A stretch of DNA of 64,000 nucleotides from Hymenobacter perfusus (GTDB taxonomy: Bacteria; Bacteroidota; Bacteroidia; Cytophagales; Hymenobacteraceae): NCBI RefSeq assembly GCF_003944765.1, contig NZ_RWIU01000002.1, forward strand, positions 496,001 to 560,000. Reading direction: 5' to 3'. The translations under genes and the position numbers were made by a program. Under the pieces are notes generated by a model, which saw only the letters and a list, made by a program, of their open reading frames with translations, made no database searches and was not told the origin of the DNA. Shown piece by piece: positions 15,550 to 23,822 of the stretch. How positions within the stretch are numbered: the first letter of the stretch is position 1; each line of letters opens with the position of its first letter.

Positions 15550-16713
15550 TTATTCTTCCTTCACGCGGCGGGCCAGCAGCGCCACAACCAGGCCCATTAC
15601 GGCAATCAGGGAGAAGGACACGCGCAGACTAGTGGCGCCGGCTACCAGTCCGATAACCGGCGGGCCCAGCAGGAAACCGGCAAAACCAACCGTGGAAACC
15701 GCCGCCAGCGCCACGCCGGCCGACATCGTTTTGGACCTCCCGGCCGCCCCGTACACCAGCGGCACCACCGACGATACGCCCAAGCCCACCAGCATAAACC
15801 CAATGGTAGCCGTCAGGAAGCTTGGGAAAGCCACCGCCAGCAGCAGGCCAGCCGCTTCCAGCAAGCCGCTGAGGACCAGCGTACGGGTGCGCCCGAAGCG
15901 GTCCGTGAACCAGTCGGCAATAAAGCGGCCGGCGGCCATGGTACTCATAAAGGCGGCAAAGCCCACGCCTACCTGCGCGGCCGGCGCCTCCACTACTTTG
16001 CGGAAATACACGCCGCTCCAATCGAACATGGTGCCCTCGCAGAGCAAAGAGCAGAACGCCAGCACTCCCAGCAGCAGCAAGGATTTATCGGGCAGCACGA
16101 AGATGGGGGCGTCGGCTTCGCGGGGCGCGTCCTGGGGCAGCAGGAACGGCCGGGCCACCAGCAGCCCCAGCAGCACCACGCCGGATATCAGCAGAAAGTG
16201 CGGAAGGAGCGCCACGTGGTGAGCAATCATAAACGCGCCAATGGCGGAGCCGGCAAACCCCGCTAGGCTCCAGACGCCGTGAAACTTAGCCATAATGGAG
16301 CGGCCGTACATGCCCTCAACGCCCACGGCCTGGGTGTTCACGCTGATGTTGGCCATGTTACTGGCTACCCCAAACAGCACCAGCGCCGCCAGCAGTTGGG
16401 GCACTGAGGCGGCCAGCCCCAGCAGCGGCAAGCCCAGCGCGTACAGCATCACGCCCAGCACGGCCATCAACCGGCTCCCGAAGCGGGCCACCAGCCAGCC
16501 CGTGAGCGGCAGTGAGGTTACCAGTCCGAGCGGCACGGCCAGCAGTACGCCCCCCAGCTCGGTATCGGAAAGGCCCAGTTGCTGCTGCACCGTGGGAATG
16601 CGGGCGGCCCAGGTAGAAAAGCACAGGCCTTGCAGCAGAAAGGTGCTGCCCACCGCCAGCCGGTAGGTATGCCGGGGGCGTAGCGCCGATGAGGAAACGG
16701 ATTGAGTAAGCAT
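15550..16713 (-). CDS. Major facilitator superfamily transporter
   Basis: This 387-residue protein has about twelve predicted membrane helices in two halves, with YRLAVGSTFLLQGLCFSTWA at the N-terminus and a conserved cytoplasmic loop (DWFTDRFGRTRTL) between halves. The sequence is closest in style to the YbjJ/FucP-like sub-branch, but no substrate can be assigned. The N-terminal ARIPTVQQQLGLSDTELGG segment is typical of YbjJ-like carriers. A perfect -7 box (16824-16831) and an intrinsic terminator (16735-16777) both lie upstream of the start, so expression may be controlled in the leader. Confidence 0.9.
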   Translation of the reverse strand: MLTQSVSSSALRPRHTYRLAVGSTFLLQGLCFSTWAARIPTVQQQLGLSDTELGGVLLAVPLGLVTSLPLTGWLVARFGSRLMAVLGVMLYALGLPLLGLAASVPQLLAALVLFGVASNMANISVNTQAVGVEGMYGRSIMAKFHGVWSLAGFAGSAIGAFMIAHHVALLPHFLLISGVVLLGLLVARPFLLPQDAPREADAPIFVLPDKSLLLLGVLAFCSLLCEGTMFDWSGVYFRKVVEAPAAQVGVGFAAFMSTMAAGRFIADWFTDRFGRTRTLVLSGLLEAAGLLLAVAFPSFLTATIGFMLVGLGVSSVVPLVYGAAGRSKTMSAGVALAAVSTVGFAGFLLGPPVIGLVAGATSLRVSFSLIAVMGLVVALLARRVKEE

Positions 16714-16734
16714 GCAAGAAGTGGCCGGAAGCCC

Positions 16735-16777
16735 AAAAAAACGCCCATTCCACCCCCAGGGAAGGGCAGAATGGGCG
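16735..16777 (-). terminator. Intrinsic terminator in the leader of the MFS gene
   Basis: Minus strand: CGCCCATTC and GAATGGGCG pair, with further C/G pairing inside the loop, followed by seven T. It ends 22 bases before the MFS start codon and lies downstream of a TACCTTTG box. Confidence 0.87.
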
Positions 16778-16823
16778 GGGATGTCTCAAGGAAAAAACGA
16801 CGGTGCGGTGGGGCGCATCAAGG

Positions 16824-16831
16824 CAAAGGTA
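16824..16831 (-). promoter_or_regulatory. -7 promoter box of the MFS gene
   Basis: Minus-strand TACCTTTG, an exact TAnnTTTG match, 46 bases before the leader terminator stem and 110 bases before the start codon. Confidence 0.55.
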
Positions 16832-16928
16832 CGCGCCCGCCAGCGGAATAGTTCATCAACCTATGTAGGAACGGGTATTGGCGCTTGGTCGCGGATAGCA
16901 CTTGCTGCCCACCGGCTAACTTTCAACG

Positions 16929-16970
16929 GGGGGCGTTCAACGGGGAGACGCGAATACGCGTCTCTACAGG
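16929..16970. repeat. Half-copy of the GAGACGC palindromic element
   Basis: GTTCAACGGGGAGACGCG leads into the palindrome GAGACGCG AATA CGCGTCTC (16945-16964). The phrase GTTCAACG(A/G)GGAGACGC is shared with the larger element at 39001-39084. It lies just after the nuclease gene stop. Confidence 0.7.
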
Positions 16971-16973
16971 GTG

Positions 16974-18440
16974 TTACCGCGTTGGGGCGGTATCTACCTG
17001 GGCCTCCAGACTGTCCTGGGCGGCGAGGGAAATTTTGCTAAGCAAATCCAGGCCGGTAGCGGCTTCAATGGCGTCGATGCTGACGCGGTAGCGGCTCCAG
17101 TCGGGGCTCACGGACTGGTCGTTGGGGGTGTCTATTGCCAGCAGGCGGGCCTGGCCGGCGGCAATGCGCTGCACGTCGTTGCTGCCTTCGGGTAGAATCA
17201 CGAGCACCTTCCAGACGCGGGACGGCACCGTTACGTGGCCGTTATCAATGGTGGTTTTGAAGCCGTTGGTGCCGGTACCGCCCTTGCCGTAGCTGCCCAT
17301 GATGACGTACACCTCCTGGCCGCGCTGCACCTGGCCGCGGGTCCATTCCTCCAGGCTGCTCCAGGTGCGCTGGTTGTTGTTGCCGGCCTGCGGGAGCATG
17401 TTGGTCATCAGGAAAGTGGCCGAGTTGTCGTCCAGTTCGCGGGTGCGGTCGGCCGAGGGGCAGTTGTGGCCCTTGTCGAAGCCCGAGCCCGCGTAGGAGT
17501 TGCGCGTCACCTGGTAAAACTCCCGGGGCAAAGCCGGGTCGGGCCGGAAGTCATCCTGGCGCGGGGCCGAGCCGATGTCGGTGCGGGTGAGGTGCCAGCT
17601 CACCCAGGTGGGCGTGCCGCGCTGAGCGTTGTAGCCGATGGTGAACTGGGGCTTCACCAGCAGGTAGTTGGTGGAGCTGCTCAGGCTGGCCGTGGCGCCG
17701 CTGGGGTTACCCAGGCCCATATTGTCGTTATCGGTGGAAACGGACGGGGCCTGAGCCGGCTGAACGCGCGGGGAAGCAGGAGCTGAAACCGGAGGCGTAG
17801 CGGGAGCTGACGTGGTGTTGCCGCCCGCCACGGCCGTGCCCGCGCCGGATTCCAACACCACATCATCAATGTTCAGCCGGCCGGAACCACCGTCGGTCTT
17901 GCGGATTTCCAGCCGCAGCGGGCCGGGCGTGGTGCCCTGGAAGGTGGTGGTGAGCAGGCGCGCGCCTTTGGCCTGCACCGGTGCCCCGATGCGGCGGAAC
18001 GTGCGGCCGCCATCCACGCTGCCCCACAACTCCCAGGTGCTGGCCGTGTCCTGCCCGTAGGCGGCCGAGCTGATGCGGATGGTGCGCACGCCGCTGGGTG
18101 CATCGAAGTTCATGCGCAGGCGGCCCCGGGTGCGCAGGCGGGCGGCGTGCTCCCCGCGCTTGTGGTCTTGGTCGGAGGAGCCGATGAGGGCCTCGGTGAA
18201 GTGCCAGGAGCCGGACTGCAGCTGCTCGTCGGCCTCGGTGTAGGCGCCCTTGGTGCCCTGCTCAAACGTTTCGGGGAAGCGGCCGGGAGCCTGCGCTACG
18301 GAAGCGGCCGGCTCCACGGCAATGGCGGGCGGGGCGTCGGCGGCCGCCGGACGACTGGTTTCGGGCGGGGTAGAAGAACACCCGGCCGAAGACAGGCTGA
18401 GCAGAATACCGGAAAGCAGGAGCGGGGAGAAGCGACGCAT
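16974..18440 (-). CDS. Lipoprotein DNA/RNA non-specific endonuclease (NucA/NUC1 family)
   Basis: The start at 18440 gives a lipoprotein signal with lipobox SSAGC (Cys21) and 488 residues. A middle domain (about residues 55-200, SWHFTEALIG...NIDDVVLES) looks like a beta-sandwich or jelly-roll binding module. The C-terminal part is a beta-beta-alpha-metal nuclease: FDKGHNCPSADR with catalytic His325 (DKGH replaces the usual DRGH) and the metal-site region NMLPQAGNNNQRTWSSLEE. Such enzymes cut DNA and RNA without sequence preference, here at the cell envelope. The 201-base module between signal and nuclease is unusual for the family. A NuiA-like inhibitor domain is encoded at 13259-14161. Confidence 0.9.
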   Translation of the reverse strand: MRRFSPLLLSGILLSLSSAGCSSTPPETSRPAAADAPPAIAVEPAASVAQAPGRFPETFEQGTKGAYTEADEQLQSGSWHFTEALIGSSDQDHKRGEHAARLRTRGRLRMNFDAPSGVRTIRISSAAYGQDTASTWELWGSVDGGRTFRRIGAPVQAKGARLLTTTFQGTTPGPLRLEIRKTDGGSGRLNIDDVVLESGAGTAVAGGNTTSAPATPPVSAPASPRVQPAQAPSVSTDNDNMGLGNPSGATASLSSSTNYLLVKPQFTIGYNAQRGTPTWVSWHLTRTDIGSAPRQDDFRPDPALPREFYQVTRNSYAGSGFDKGHNCPSADRTRELDDNSATFLMTNMLPQAGNNNQRTWSSLEEWTRGQVQRGQEVYVIMGSYGKGGTGTNGFKTTIDNGHVTVPSRVWKVLVILPEGSNDVQRIAAGQARLLAIDTPNDQSVSPDWSRYRVSIDAIEAATGLDLLSKISLAAQDSLEAQVDTAPTR

Positions 18441-18561
18441 GGCAGGAAAGCAGTTTATCCGGCGAATGTAGCGCGAAGCGGTGGTTTCGCATTGGGTGGC
18501 CGGTTTCCGGCGGCTGCGGTTTGGGAAGCGCAGAACTGTCCGTAAGGGCATCATTCCGAAA

Positions 18562-18579
18562 AGAACGTCATGACGTTCT
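18562..18579. promoter_or_regulatory. 18-base perfect palindrome upstream of the nuclease gene
   Basis: AGAACGTCATGACGTTCT is a perfect inverted repeat without spacer, about 120 bases before the nuclease start and just after the stop of the upstream small gene. It may be an operator or a remnant of a REP-like element (the word AACGTCAT recurs at 15452). Confidence 0.4.
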
Positions 18580-18590
18580 GGTGGGGGACT

Positions 18591-19133
18591 TTACTTGCGT
18601 TTGATTTTGAGCTTGGTGGTGCCGACGGGAGCTTTGGCCTGCTGCATCTGGGCGGTCAGCGGCAGGCTGCTCATAGCCAGAATCACCTGGTCGTTGGGCA
18701 GAGAGGCGCAGGAAAGGGCCACTAGGCTGCCCTGCCACTTGTGGCTGAACCCATCGGGGCGGCCGGGACCGTAGAGGCCCTCGAACATGGGCAGCACCTG
18801 GCCGGTGTGCTCGGGACCCTTCACAATGATGGTGACGGTAGCGAACTGGTCTTTGAAGAACTTATAATGGATGCGGGCGGCCGAGAACCGGCCCACGCGC
18901 AGGTCCTCGCCTTCCCGCTCGTAAATCTTCTCGTCGCCCTTGTCCTGCAGCAGCTTGAGGTGCAGGCTTTCGGTGAGCGGAGAGCCGAAGCGCAGGCCCC
19001 GGAACCCGTTGCTTTCATCGAGGCGGCGCACGGAAGCCGGTTGTTGGGCCTGGAGCGTGAGTGTCAAGCTCAGCAACAACATAACTACACCCACCCGGGC
19101 CAGCCGTAAATCAGTAGAAAAATAGAAGCGCAT
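18591..19133 (-). CDS. Small exported protein of unknown function
   Basis: I do not recognise this protein. It starts at 19133 with a basic N-terminus and a clear type I signal peptide (VGVVMLLLSLTLTLQAQQ), so it is probably periplasmic, 180 residues in all. The mature part has FRGLRFGSPLTESLHLKLLQ, GRFSAARIHYKFFKDQFATV and a basic tail TTKLKIKRK. The pattern of a short beta-rich domain opening with GLRFG is seen in several Bacteroidota periplasmic proteins, but that is only a resemblance. It precedes the nuclease gene by 150 bases on the same strand, so co-transcription is possible. Confidence 0.85.
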   Translation of the reverse strand: MRFYFSTDLRLARVGVVMLLLSLTLTLQAQQPASVRRLDESNGFRGLRFGSPLTESLHLKLLQDKGDEKIYEREGEDLRVGRFSAARIHYKFFKDQFATVTIIVKGPEHTGQVLPMFEGLYGPGRPDGFSHKWQGSLVALSCASLPNDQVILAMSSLPLTAQMQQAKAPVGTTKLKIKRK

Positions 19134-19243
19134 ATGCAGAAGAAGCCGGCTATCTGCCCGCTGTCGGGGAAACGCCGAAGCCGGCAAAAACGTGTCCGGA
19201 AAATGTGTGGTCGGGGCGGTTTTATTGCGGCGGCCGTTTGGGG

Positions 19244-20425
19244 TTAGCGGAGAAAATCGGGGTACACCTGCAGGCAGACGGGGGCCGATAGCGCCACGCT
19301 GGTGCCGGTGGGCGTGAGGCGGCCGGTGCGGGCATCGGCAAAGTACGTCACCACGGTATCAGACTGCTGGTGGGCCACCAGCACCACCCGGCCGCTGGGG
19401 TCGAAGGTGAAGCTGCGGGGCGTTTTGCCGGGCAGGGCCACGTGCTCCACCAGTGCGAGGCGGCCGGTGCCCTCATCCAGGGCAAACACCACCAGGCTAT
19501 TGTGGCCCCGGTTGGAGCCCACCACAAACCGCCCGTTCGGCGACACGTGCACATCGGCGCAGGCATTCCAGCCGGTAAAGTCGGCGGGCAGACAGGGCAC
19601 CGTCTGGATTTCGCGCAGCGTACCCTGGTGCGCATCGTAAGCCAAGGAAGTAAGCGTAGAATCCAGCTCGTTGATGAGGAAGGCCAGGGGCCGGCTGGGG
19701 TGGAAGGTAAGAATGCGCGGCCCCGCGCCGGGTTTGGCCTGGAAAGCGGGCGTGGCTGTGCGTTGCAGGCGGCCCTGCTCCAGCGTGTAGCCGTACACGG
19801 TATCGGTGCCCAGATCCACGGCGAAAAAGTGCTTGCCACCCGGGCCGGCCACGATGCAGTGGGCGCGGGCGTTGCTCTGGTTTTTGTGCGGCCCCCGGCC
19901 GGTGTGCTGATCCTGGGAGGAGGCAGTTTGCAGGGTGCCATCGGGGTTCAGGGGCAGGGCCGCCACCGTGCCGCTGCCGTAGTTGGCCACCAGTGCGTAC
20001 CGGCCCTGCGGATCGAGGCTGATAAAGCACGGAATGGTTCCCGCTGATGCCTGCTGATTCAGCAGGGTAAGGCCCCCGCTCTGCTGGTTGATGGCAAACG
20101 CACTGACCCCGCCATTGGGGGTGTCCTGGTAGTTATCCACCTCGTTTACGGCGTACAGAAAGCGGTGGCGGGCATCCAGCGTCAGGTAGGAGGGGGCCGC
20201 CCCGCCCCGGGCTCCGGCTACCCGCGTGAGGGCCCCGGTAGCCGCATCCAGCCGGTACAGCCAGATGTTGTCCTGCTCGGCGGGGCCGTAGGTGCCGATA
20301 TACACCAGCCAGGAGCCCGCATCCGAGGCCCCGGCGCGTACGCAGGCCGGCAGCAACAGGGTACCCGCCGCTCCTACGGCAAGCGTGTGCAGGAAACGGC
20401 GGCGACTGAGGGTGACGGTAGACAT
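19244..20425 (-). CDS. Exported lactonase/6-phosphogluconolactonase-like beta-propeller protein
   Basis: A 393-residue protein of the lactonase (COG2706, YbhE-type) seven-bladed propeller family. The N-terminus carries a twin-arginine motif (SRRRFLHTLAVGAAG) and then LLPAC, a lipobox, so it appears to be Tat-exported and lipid-anchored. Propeller repeats show as SYLTLDARHRFLYAVNE, CFISLDPQGRYALVANY and ADVHVSPNGRFVVGSNR. Cytosolic members hydrolyse 6-phosphogluconolactone; an envelope location makes that substrate doubtful here, so the true lactone is unknown. It is alone in this stretch and divergent from the DUF885 gene. Confidence 0.9.
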   Translation of the reverse strand: MSTVTLSRRRFLHTLAVGAAGTLLLPACVRAGASDAGSWLVYIGTYGPAEQDNIWLYRLDAATGALTRVAGARGGAAPSYLTLDARHRFLYAVNEVDNYQDTPNGGVSAFAINQQSGGLTLLNQQASAGTIPCFISLDPQGRYALVANYGSGTVAALPLNPDGTLQTASSQDQHTGRGPHKNQSNARAHCIVAGPGGKHFFAVDLGTDTVYGYTLEQGRLQRTATPAFQAKPGAGPRILTFHPSRPLAFLINELDSTLTSLAYDAHQGTLREIQTVPCLPADFTGWNACADVHVSPNGRFVVGSNRGHNSLVVFALDEGTGRLALVEHVALPGKTPRSFTFDPSGRVVLVAHQQSDTVVTYFADARTGRLTPTGTSVALSAPVCLQVYPDFLR

Positions 20426-20660
20426 TGGGACGGAAAAAAACAGGTGGGAAAAGCCGCCCGAAGCGCCCGCGCCGGAACCCGACGCGTGGTGGTGGCATCC
20501 GGTGGCTGGCTCCTGCTTTGCCGCAGCGGCGGGGTAGCAGATGGGGCTGGAAAGGTTGACAGGCAGCCAAGGTAGCCGTTTGCTTTCTTATAAATGCCGC
20601 AACGCCGGCCACTAATCCGCGTCCATTCGGCACTACCTTGCGTTTCAAACTCGTCCGTAT

Positions 20661-22433
20661 ATGCCCCACCGCTACGTTTCCCGTTTTCTGCCCCTAGCCG
20701 GCCTGCTGGCCCTGGCCGCCTGCAACTCCGGCAGCCAACCCACTTCCGGCACCCCCGCCACGGCCGATGCCGACTTCGACCGGTACAAGTCACGCTTCAT
20801 TGACTCTTTGTGGTACTACAACCCCGAGTGGGCCAGCGGCGCCGGCTACCACCGCTACGACTCGCTGCTGGTGGTGCCCAACGCCGGCCGCCGACAGATG
20901 GAAGCGGCGGCTTTGGCCCGGCGGCGCAAAGAGATGGAAACCTACCCGCTCGAAAACCTGTCGGTGAACAACCAGACCGATTTCCGGCTGATGCAGAACT
21001 ATCTGCAGTCGGCGCGCTTTTACGCCGATACGCTGCGCGACTGGCAGTGGAACCCGGCCAACTACAACATCGGGGGCTCGGTGGCCGAAATCCTGAACGG
21101 CCGCTACTGGCCCCTCGACCGGCGGCTGCGCGCCATCAGTGGCAAGCTGATTCGGGTGGTGGATTACTACGAGGCGGCCAAAACCAACCTGGAACGGCCC
21201 ACCCGCGAGCATACCGACCTGGCCATCCGCCAGAACCAGGGCGGACTGGAGGTGTTCGGGCAGGCGTTGCAGGATTCGGTGGCGAAATCCGGCCTCACGG
21301 CCCAGGAAAAGCAGGATCTGCTGGCCCGGTTGGCTACTACCCGCCTGGCCATGGAAGGCTACGTGCGCTTCTTGCAGCAGCAGGTGCTGCCGGCCGGGCA
21401 GTTCCGGTCGTTTCGCATCGGCAAGCCGCTGTTTGACCGCAAGTTTGCGCTGGATATCCAGTCCACCTACTCCGCCGATGAGGTGTACCGCAAGGCCCTG
21501 CAGCACAAGCAGGAACTGCTGCGCGACATGAAAAAGCGGGCGACACGCCTCTACCCGAAATACTTCCCCGGCCAGACCCGCCCTGCCGACTCGCTGGCCG
21601 TGGTGCAGCAGGTGATTGGTCGCCTTTCGCAGCAGCACGCCACGCCCGAGGGTTTCGTGCAGGCAGTGAAGGACCAGATGCCTACGCTGGTAAAGTGGGT
21701 GGATGACCATAAGCTGCTCACCCAGGACCCAAGCAAGCCGCTGGTAGTGCGCGAAACGCCGTTGTACATGCGCGGCAGCGGGGCCGGAGCCAGCATTTCG
21801 GCCCCCGGGCCCTACGACAAGGCCGCCAACACCTACTACAATGTGGAGCCGCTCACCGGCCAGCCCGCCGCCCGCGCCGAGAGCTACCTGCGCGAGTACA
21901 ACACCTACACTCTGCAGATTCTGAACATTCACGAGGCCATTCCGGGCCACTATACGCAGCTGGTGTACGCCAATCGCAGCCCCTCTCTCATCAAATCCAT
22001 CTTCGGCAACGGGGCCATGATTGAGGGCTGGGCCGTGTACACCGAGCGCATGATGCTGGAAAGTGACTATGGCGGCAACACCGACGAAATCTGGCTGATG
22101 TGGGATAAGTGGAACATGCGCGTGACCCTCAACGCCATCCTCGACCACGAGGTGCAGGCCGGCAGCATCACGGAAGCCGAAACGGTGGCCACGCTCCGCC
22201 GCGACGGGTTTCAGGAGGAGGCCGAGGCCCGCAACAAGTGGCTGCGCGCCACTCTGAGCCAGGTGCAGCTGAGTAGCTACTTCACCGGCTCCACCGAAAT
22301 CTATGACCTGCGTGAGGAGCTGAAACGGCAGCAGGGAGCTAAATTCGACCTCAAAACCTTTCACGAGCAGTTCCTTGGTTTCGGTAGTGCTCCGGTGAAG
22401 TACATCCGCCAGATGATGCTGGAAAAAAACTAA
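20661..22433 (+). CDS. DUF885 metallopeptidase-like lipoprotein
   Basis: A 590-residue lipoprotein (lipobox LAAC, Cys21) of the DUF885 family, which is common in Bacteroidota and Gammaproteobacteria and is thought to contain zinc peptidases. The mature protein is largely alpha-helical. The key motif is NIHEAIPGHYTQL (HEAxPGH, resembling the zinc motif of M32-like peptidases), followed by MIEGWAVYTERMMLE with a candidate glutamate ligand. The proposed activity is inference from family resemblance. It ends with a strong hairpin at 22462-22502. No peptide transporter or partner gene lies next to it. Confidence 0.88.
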   Translation: MPHRYVSRFLPLAGLLALAACNSGSQPTSGTPATADADFDRYKSRFIDSLWYYNPEWASGAGYHRYDSLLVVPNAGRRQMEAAALARRRKEMETYPLENLSVNNQTDFRLMQNYLQSARFYADTLRDWQWNPANYNIGGSVAEILNGRYWPLDRRLRAISGKLIRVVDYYEAAKTNLERPTREHTDLAIRQNQGGLEVFGQALQDSVAKSGLTAQEKQDLLARLATTRLAMEGYVRFLQQQVLPAGQFRSFRIGKPLFDRKFALDIQSTYSADEVYRKALQHKQELLRDMKKRATRLYPKYFPGQTRPADSLAVVQQVIGRLSQQHATPEGFVQAVKDQMPTLVKWVDDHKLLTQDPSKPLVVRETPLYMRGSGAGASISAPGPYDKAANTYYNVEPLTGQPAARAESYLREYNTYTLQILNIHEAIPGHYTQLVYANRSPSLIKSIFGNGAMIEGWAVYTERMMLESDYGGNTDEIWLMWDKWNMRVTLNAILDHEVQAGSITEAETVATLRRDGFQEEAEARNKWLRATLSQVQLSSYFTGSTEIYDLREELKRQQGAKFDLKTFHEQFLGFGSAPVKYIRQMMLEKN

Positions 22434-22461
22434 GCCGGTTTTTTTCCCGTTTTAGGAAAAT

Positions 22462-22503
22462 AAATTCGTCTCGGGAAGGAATTTCCCGGGACGAAATTTT
22501 TGT
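22462..22503 (+). terminator. Intrinsic terminator after the DUF885 gene
   Basis: AAATTCGTCTCGGGAA pairs with TTTCCCGGGACGAAATTT (one mismatch), loop GGAA, followed by TTTTTGT. A TAAATTCG motif overlaps the stem but the stem position argues for a plain terminator. Confidence 0.82.
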
Positions 22504-22562
22504 CTGCGGAGGACATTTCGCCGGCTCCGGTTCCGCACCGCTTCTACCAATCAGCTTACCGC

Positions 22563-22910
22563 ATGAAAGTCATTGACACTAACGATGAGGGGTTACGCAC
22601 GCTCATCCACGATTATCCCCGGGTGCTGGCCAAATTCACTTCCTCCAACTGCCCGGTTTGTGACCTGCTGGCCCCGCCCTTTGAGCAATTTGCGCTGGAT
22701 ACCACCTACCAGACCACTGCCTTCCTGCGGCTGGATGCCAGTGAAAACCCGGTAGCCCGCAAAATGATGGATACCAAAGTGGCCCCGTTTTTTGTGTCGT
22801 ACTGCCGAGGACAATTGGTAGAATGTGATACGCTGCGCACGGAAGAGGAAGTCCTGCAAATGCTGCAACAGCTTCAGTCCTGCACCGATACTGTGGCCGC
22901 ACCGGTATAA
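22563..22910 (+). CDS. Thioredoxin-like protein
   Basis: A 115-residue cytosolic thioredoxin-fold protein. Lys23-Phe25 and the active-site motif SSNCPVCDLLAPPFEQF place Cys30 and Cys33 as the redox pair (CPVC instead of the usual CGPC). The downstream cis-proline segment appears in DTKVAPFFVSY. Start at the ATG at 22563; the longer frame beginning at 22500 runs through the terminator hairpin and is rejected. Members with CxxC variants often work as bacillithiol or mycothiol-associated or general reductants, but no role can be given here. It is followed 68 bases later by the YdcF-like gene. Confidence 0.88.
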   Translation: MKVIDTNDEGLRTLIHDYPRVLAKFTSSNCPVCDLLAPPFEQFALDTTYQTTAFLRLDASENPVARKMMDTKVAPFFVSYCRGQLVECDTLRTEEEVLQMLQQLQSCTDTVAAPV

Positions 22911-22965
22911 AGAGGCGGGCAAGTGACGTTTGGTGGCCGCGAAGTGAGGGCCGGAAATCCTGCCG

Positions 22966-22973
22966 TAGCTTCG
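22966..22973 (+). promoter_or_regulatory. Possible near-leaderless promoter box of the YdcF-like gene
   Basis: TAGCTTCG (TAnnTTTG with one mismatch) lies only five bases before the ATG at 22979, so transcription would start at or inside the start codon. The same octamer precedes the gene ending at 30968 by a similar distance (32349-32356). Confidence 0.35.
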
Positions 22974-22978
22974 CGGCT

Positions 22979-23749
22979 ATGTTCTTTATGCTCTCCAAGG
23001 TTCTGGATTTTCTGTTGTCGCCTACTATCTGGCTGGTGGGCCTGCTGCTGGCTGGGGTACTGATCCGGAACGCCCGGTGGCGGCCTCGGTTGTTGTGGGC
23101 GGCGGCGGCCGGGTTGCTGCTGTTCACCAATCCGGCTCTTATCAACGAGGCTATGCTGGCCTGGGAGAAGCCGCCCATCACGCTACGGCAGCTGGGCTAC
23201 CACGACGCGGGCATTCTGCTCACGGGCATCACCGAGGGCCGCAAATCACCGCACGACCGGGTATACGTGCAACAAGGAGCCGACCGGCTGCTGCACACGC
23301 TCTGGCTTTACCGGGCCGGCCGCATCCGTCGTATCATTATCACCGGCGGCTCAGGAGCACTGAATGGCCCGGTAGCGCAGACGGAAGCCAAGGAGCTGGA
23401 AGTGCTGCTGCGCTTGGCCGGGGTACCCCGGCAGGATATCTTGCTGGAAACCCGCAGCCGCAATACCCGCGAAAACGCATTGTTCACCAAAGAGCTGCTG
23501 GCCCAACATCCGGAAATCAAGTCAACGGTACTGATAACCTCCGCTTTTCACCAGCGCCGGGCCATTGGCTGCTTTGCGAAGGTGGGGTTGCACCCAACCC
23601 CTTTTCCGGCCGGCTACTACTCCTCCGACCGAAAACCCAGCCTCGCGTACTGGGTGCTGCCCGGCGACCAGCCCCTGAGCCTGTGGAGCATTCTGCTGCA
23701 CGAAGTAGCCGGATACATGGTGTACAAAGTACTCGGCTACGTGAGTTAA
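22979..23749 (+). CDS. YdcF/ElyC-like DUF218 membrane protein
   Basis: A 256-residue protein with two N-terminal membrane segments (FLLSPTIWLVGLLLAGVLI and LLWAAAAGLLLFTNPALI) and a DUF218 domain. The domain carries ILLTGITEGRKS, IIITGGSG, LETRSRNTRENALFTKELL and VLITSAFHQRRAIGCFAK, all typical of the ElyC/SanA/YdcF group. ElyC and SanA affect cell-envelope integrity in enterobacteria, while YdcF binds S-adenosylmethionine in structural work, so the function of this gene cannot be stated. The C-terminal LHEVAGYMVYKVLGY stretch is usual in the ElyC subtype. Its upstream spacing suggests an own promoter. Confidence 0.88.
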   Translation: MFFMLSKVLDFLLSPTIWLVGLLLAGVLIRNARWRPRLLWAAAAGLLLFTNPALINEAMLAWEKPPITLRQLGYHDAGILLTGITEGRKSPHDRVYVQQGADRLLHTLWLYRAGRIRRIIITGGSGALNGPVAQTEAKELEVLLRLAGVPRQDILLETRSRNTRENALFTKELLAQHPEIKSTVLITSAFHQRRAIGCFAKVGLHPTPFPAGYYSSDRKPSLAYWVLPGDQPLSLWSILLHEVAGYMVYKVLGYVS

Positions 23750-23822
23750 CAGCCGCCGGGAAAGTGCCGGATGCTGACATCAGGCGAAAAACACTGTCCG
23801 TAGCTGCTGCTGGCCGGCCCGG

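Noticed and set aside
20790-22364. 524-residue minus-strand open frame across the DUF885 gene
   Set aside because: Sequence is a run of His/Gly/Val-rich non-motif residues typical of antisense frames in GC-rich DNA, while the plus strand has a lipobox, HEAIPGH and a terminator.
22500-22562. N-terminal extension of the thioredoxin-like protein
   Set aside because: The extra residues come from the region of the terminator hairpin and a non-hydrophobic stretch; the ATG at 22563 gives the usual thioredoxin start.
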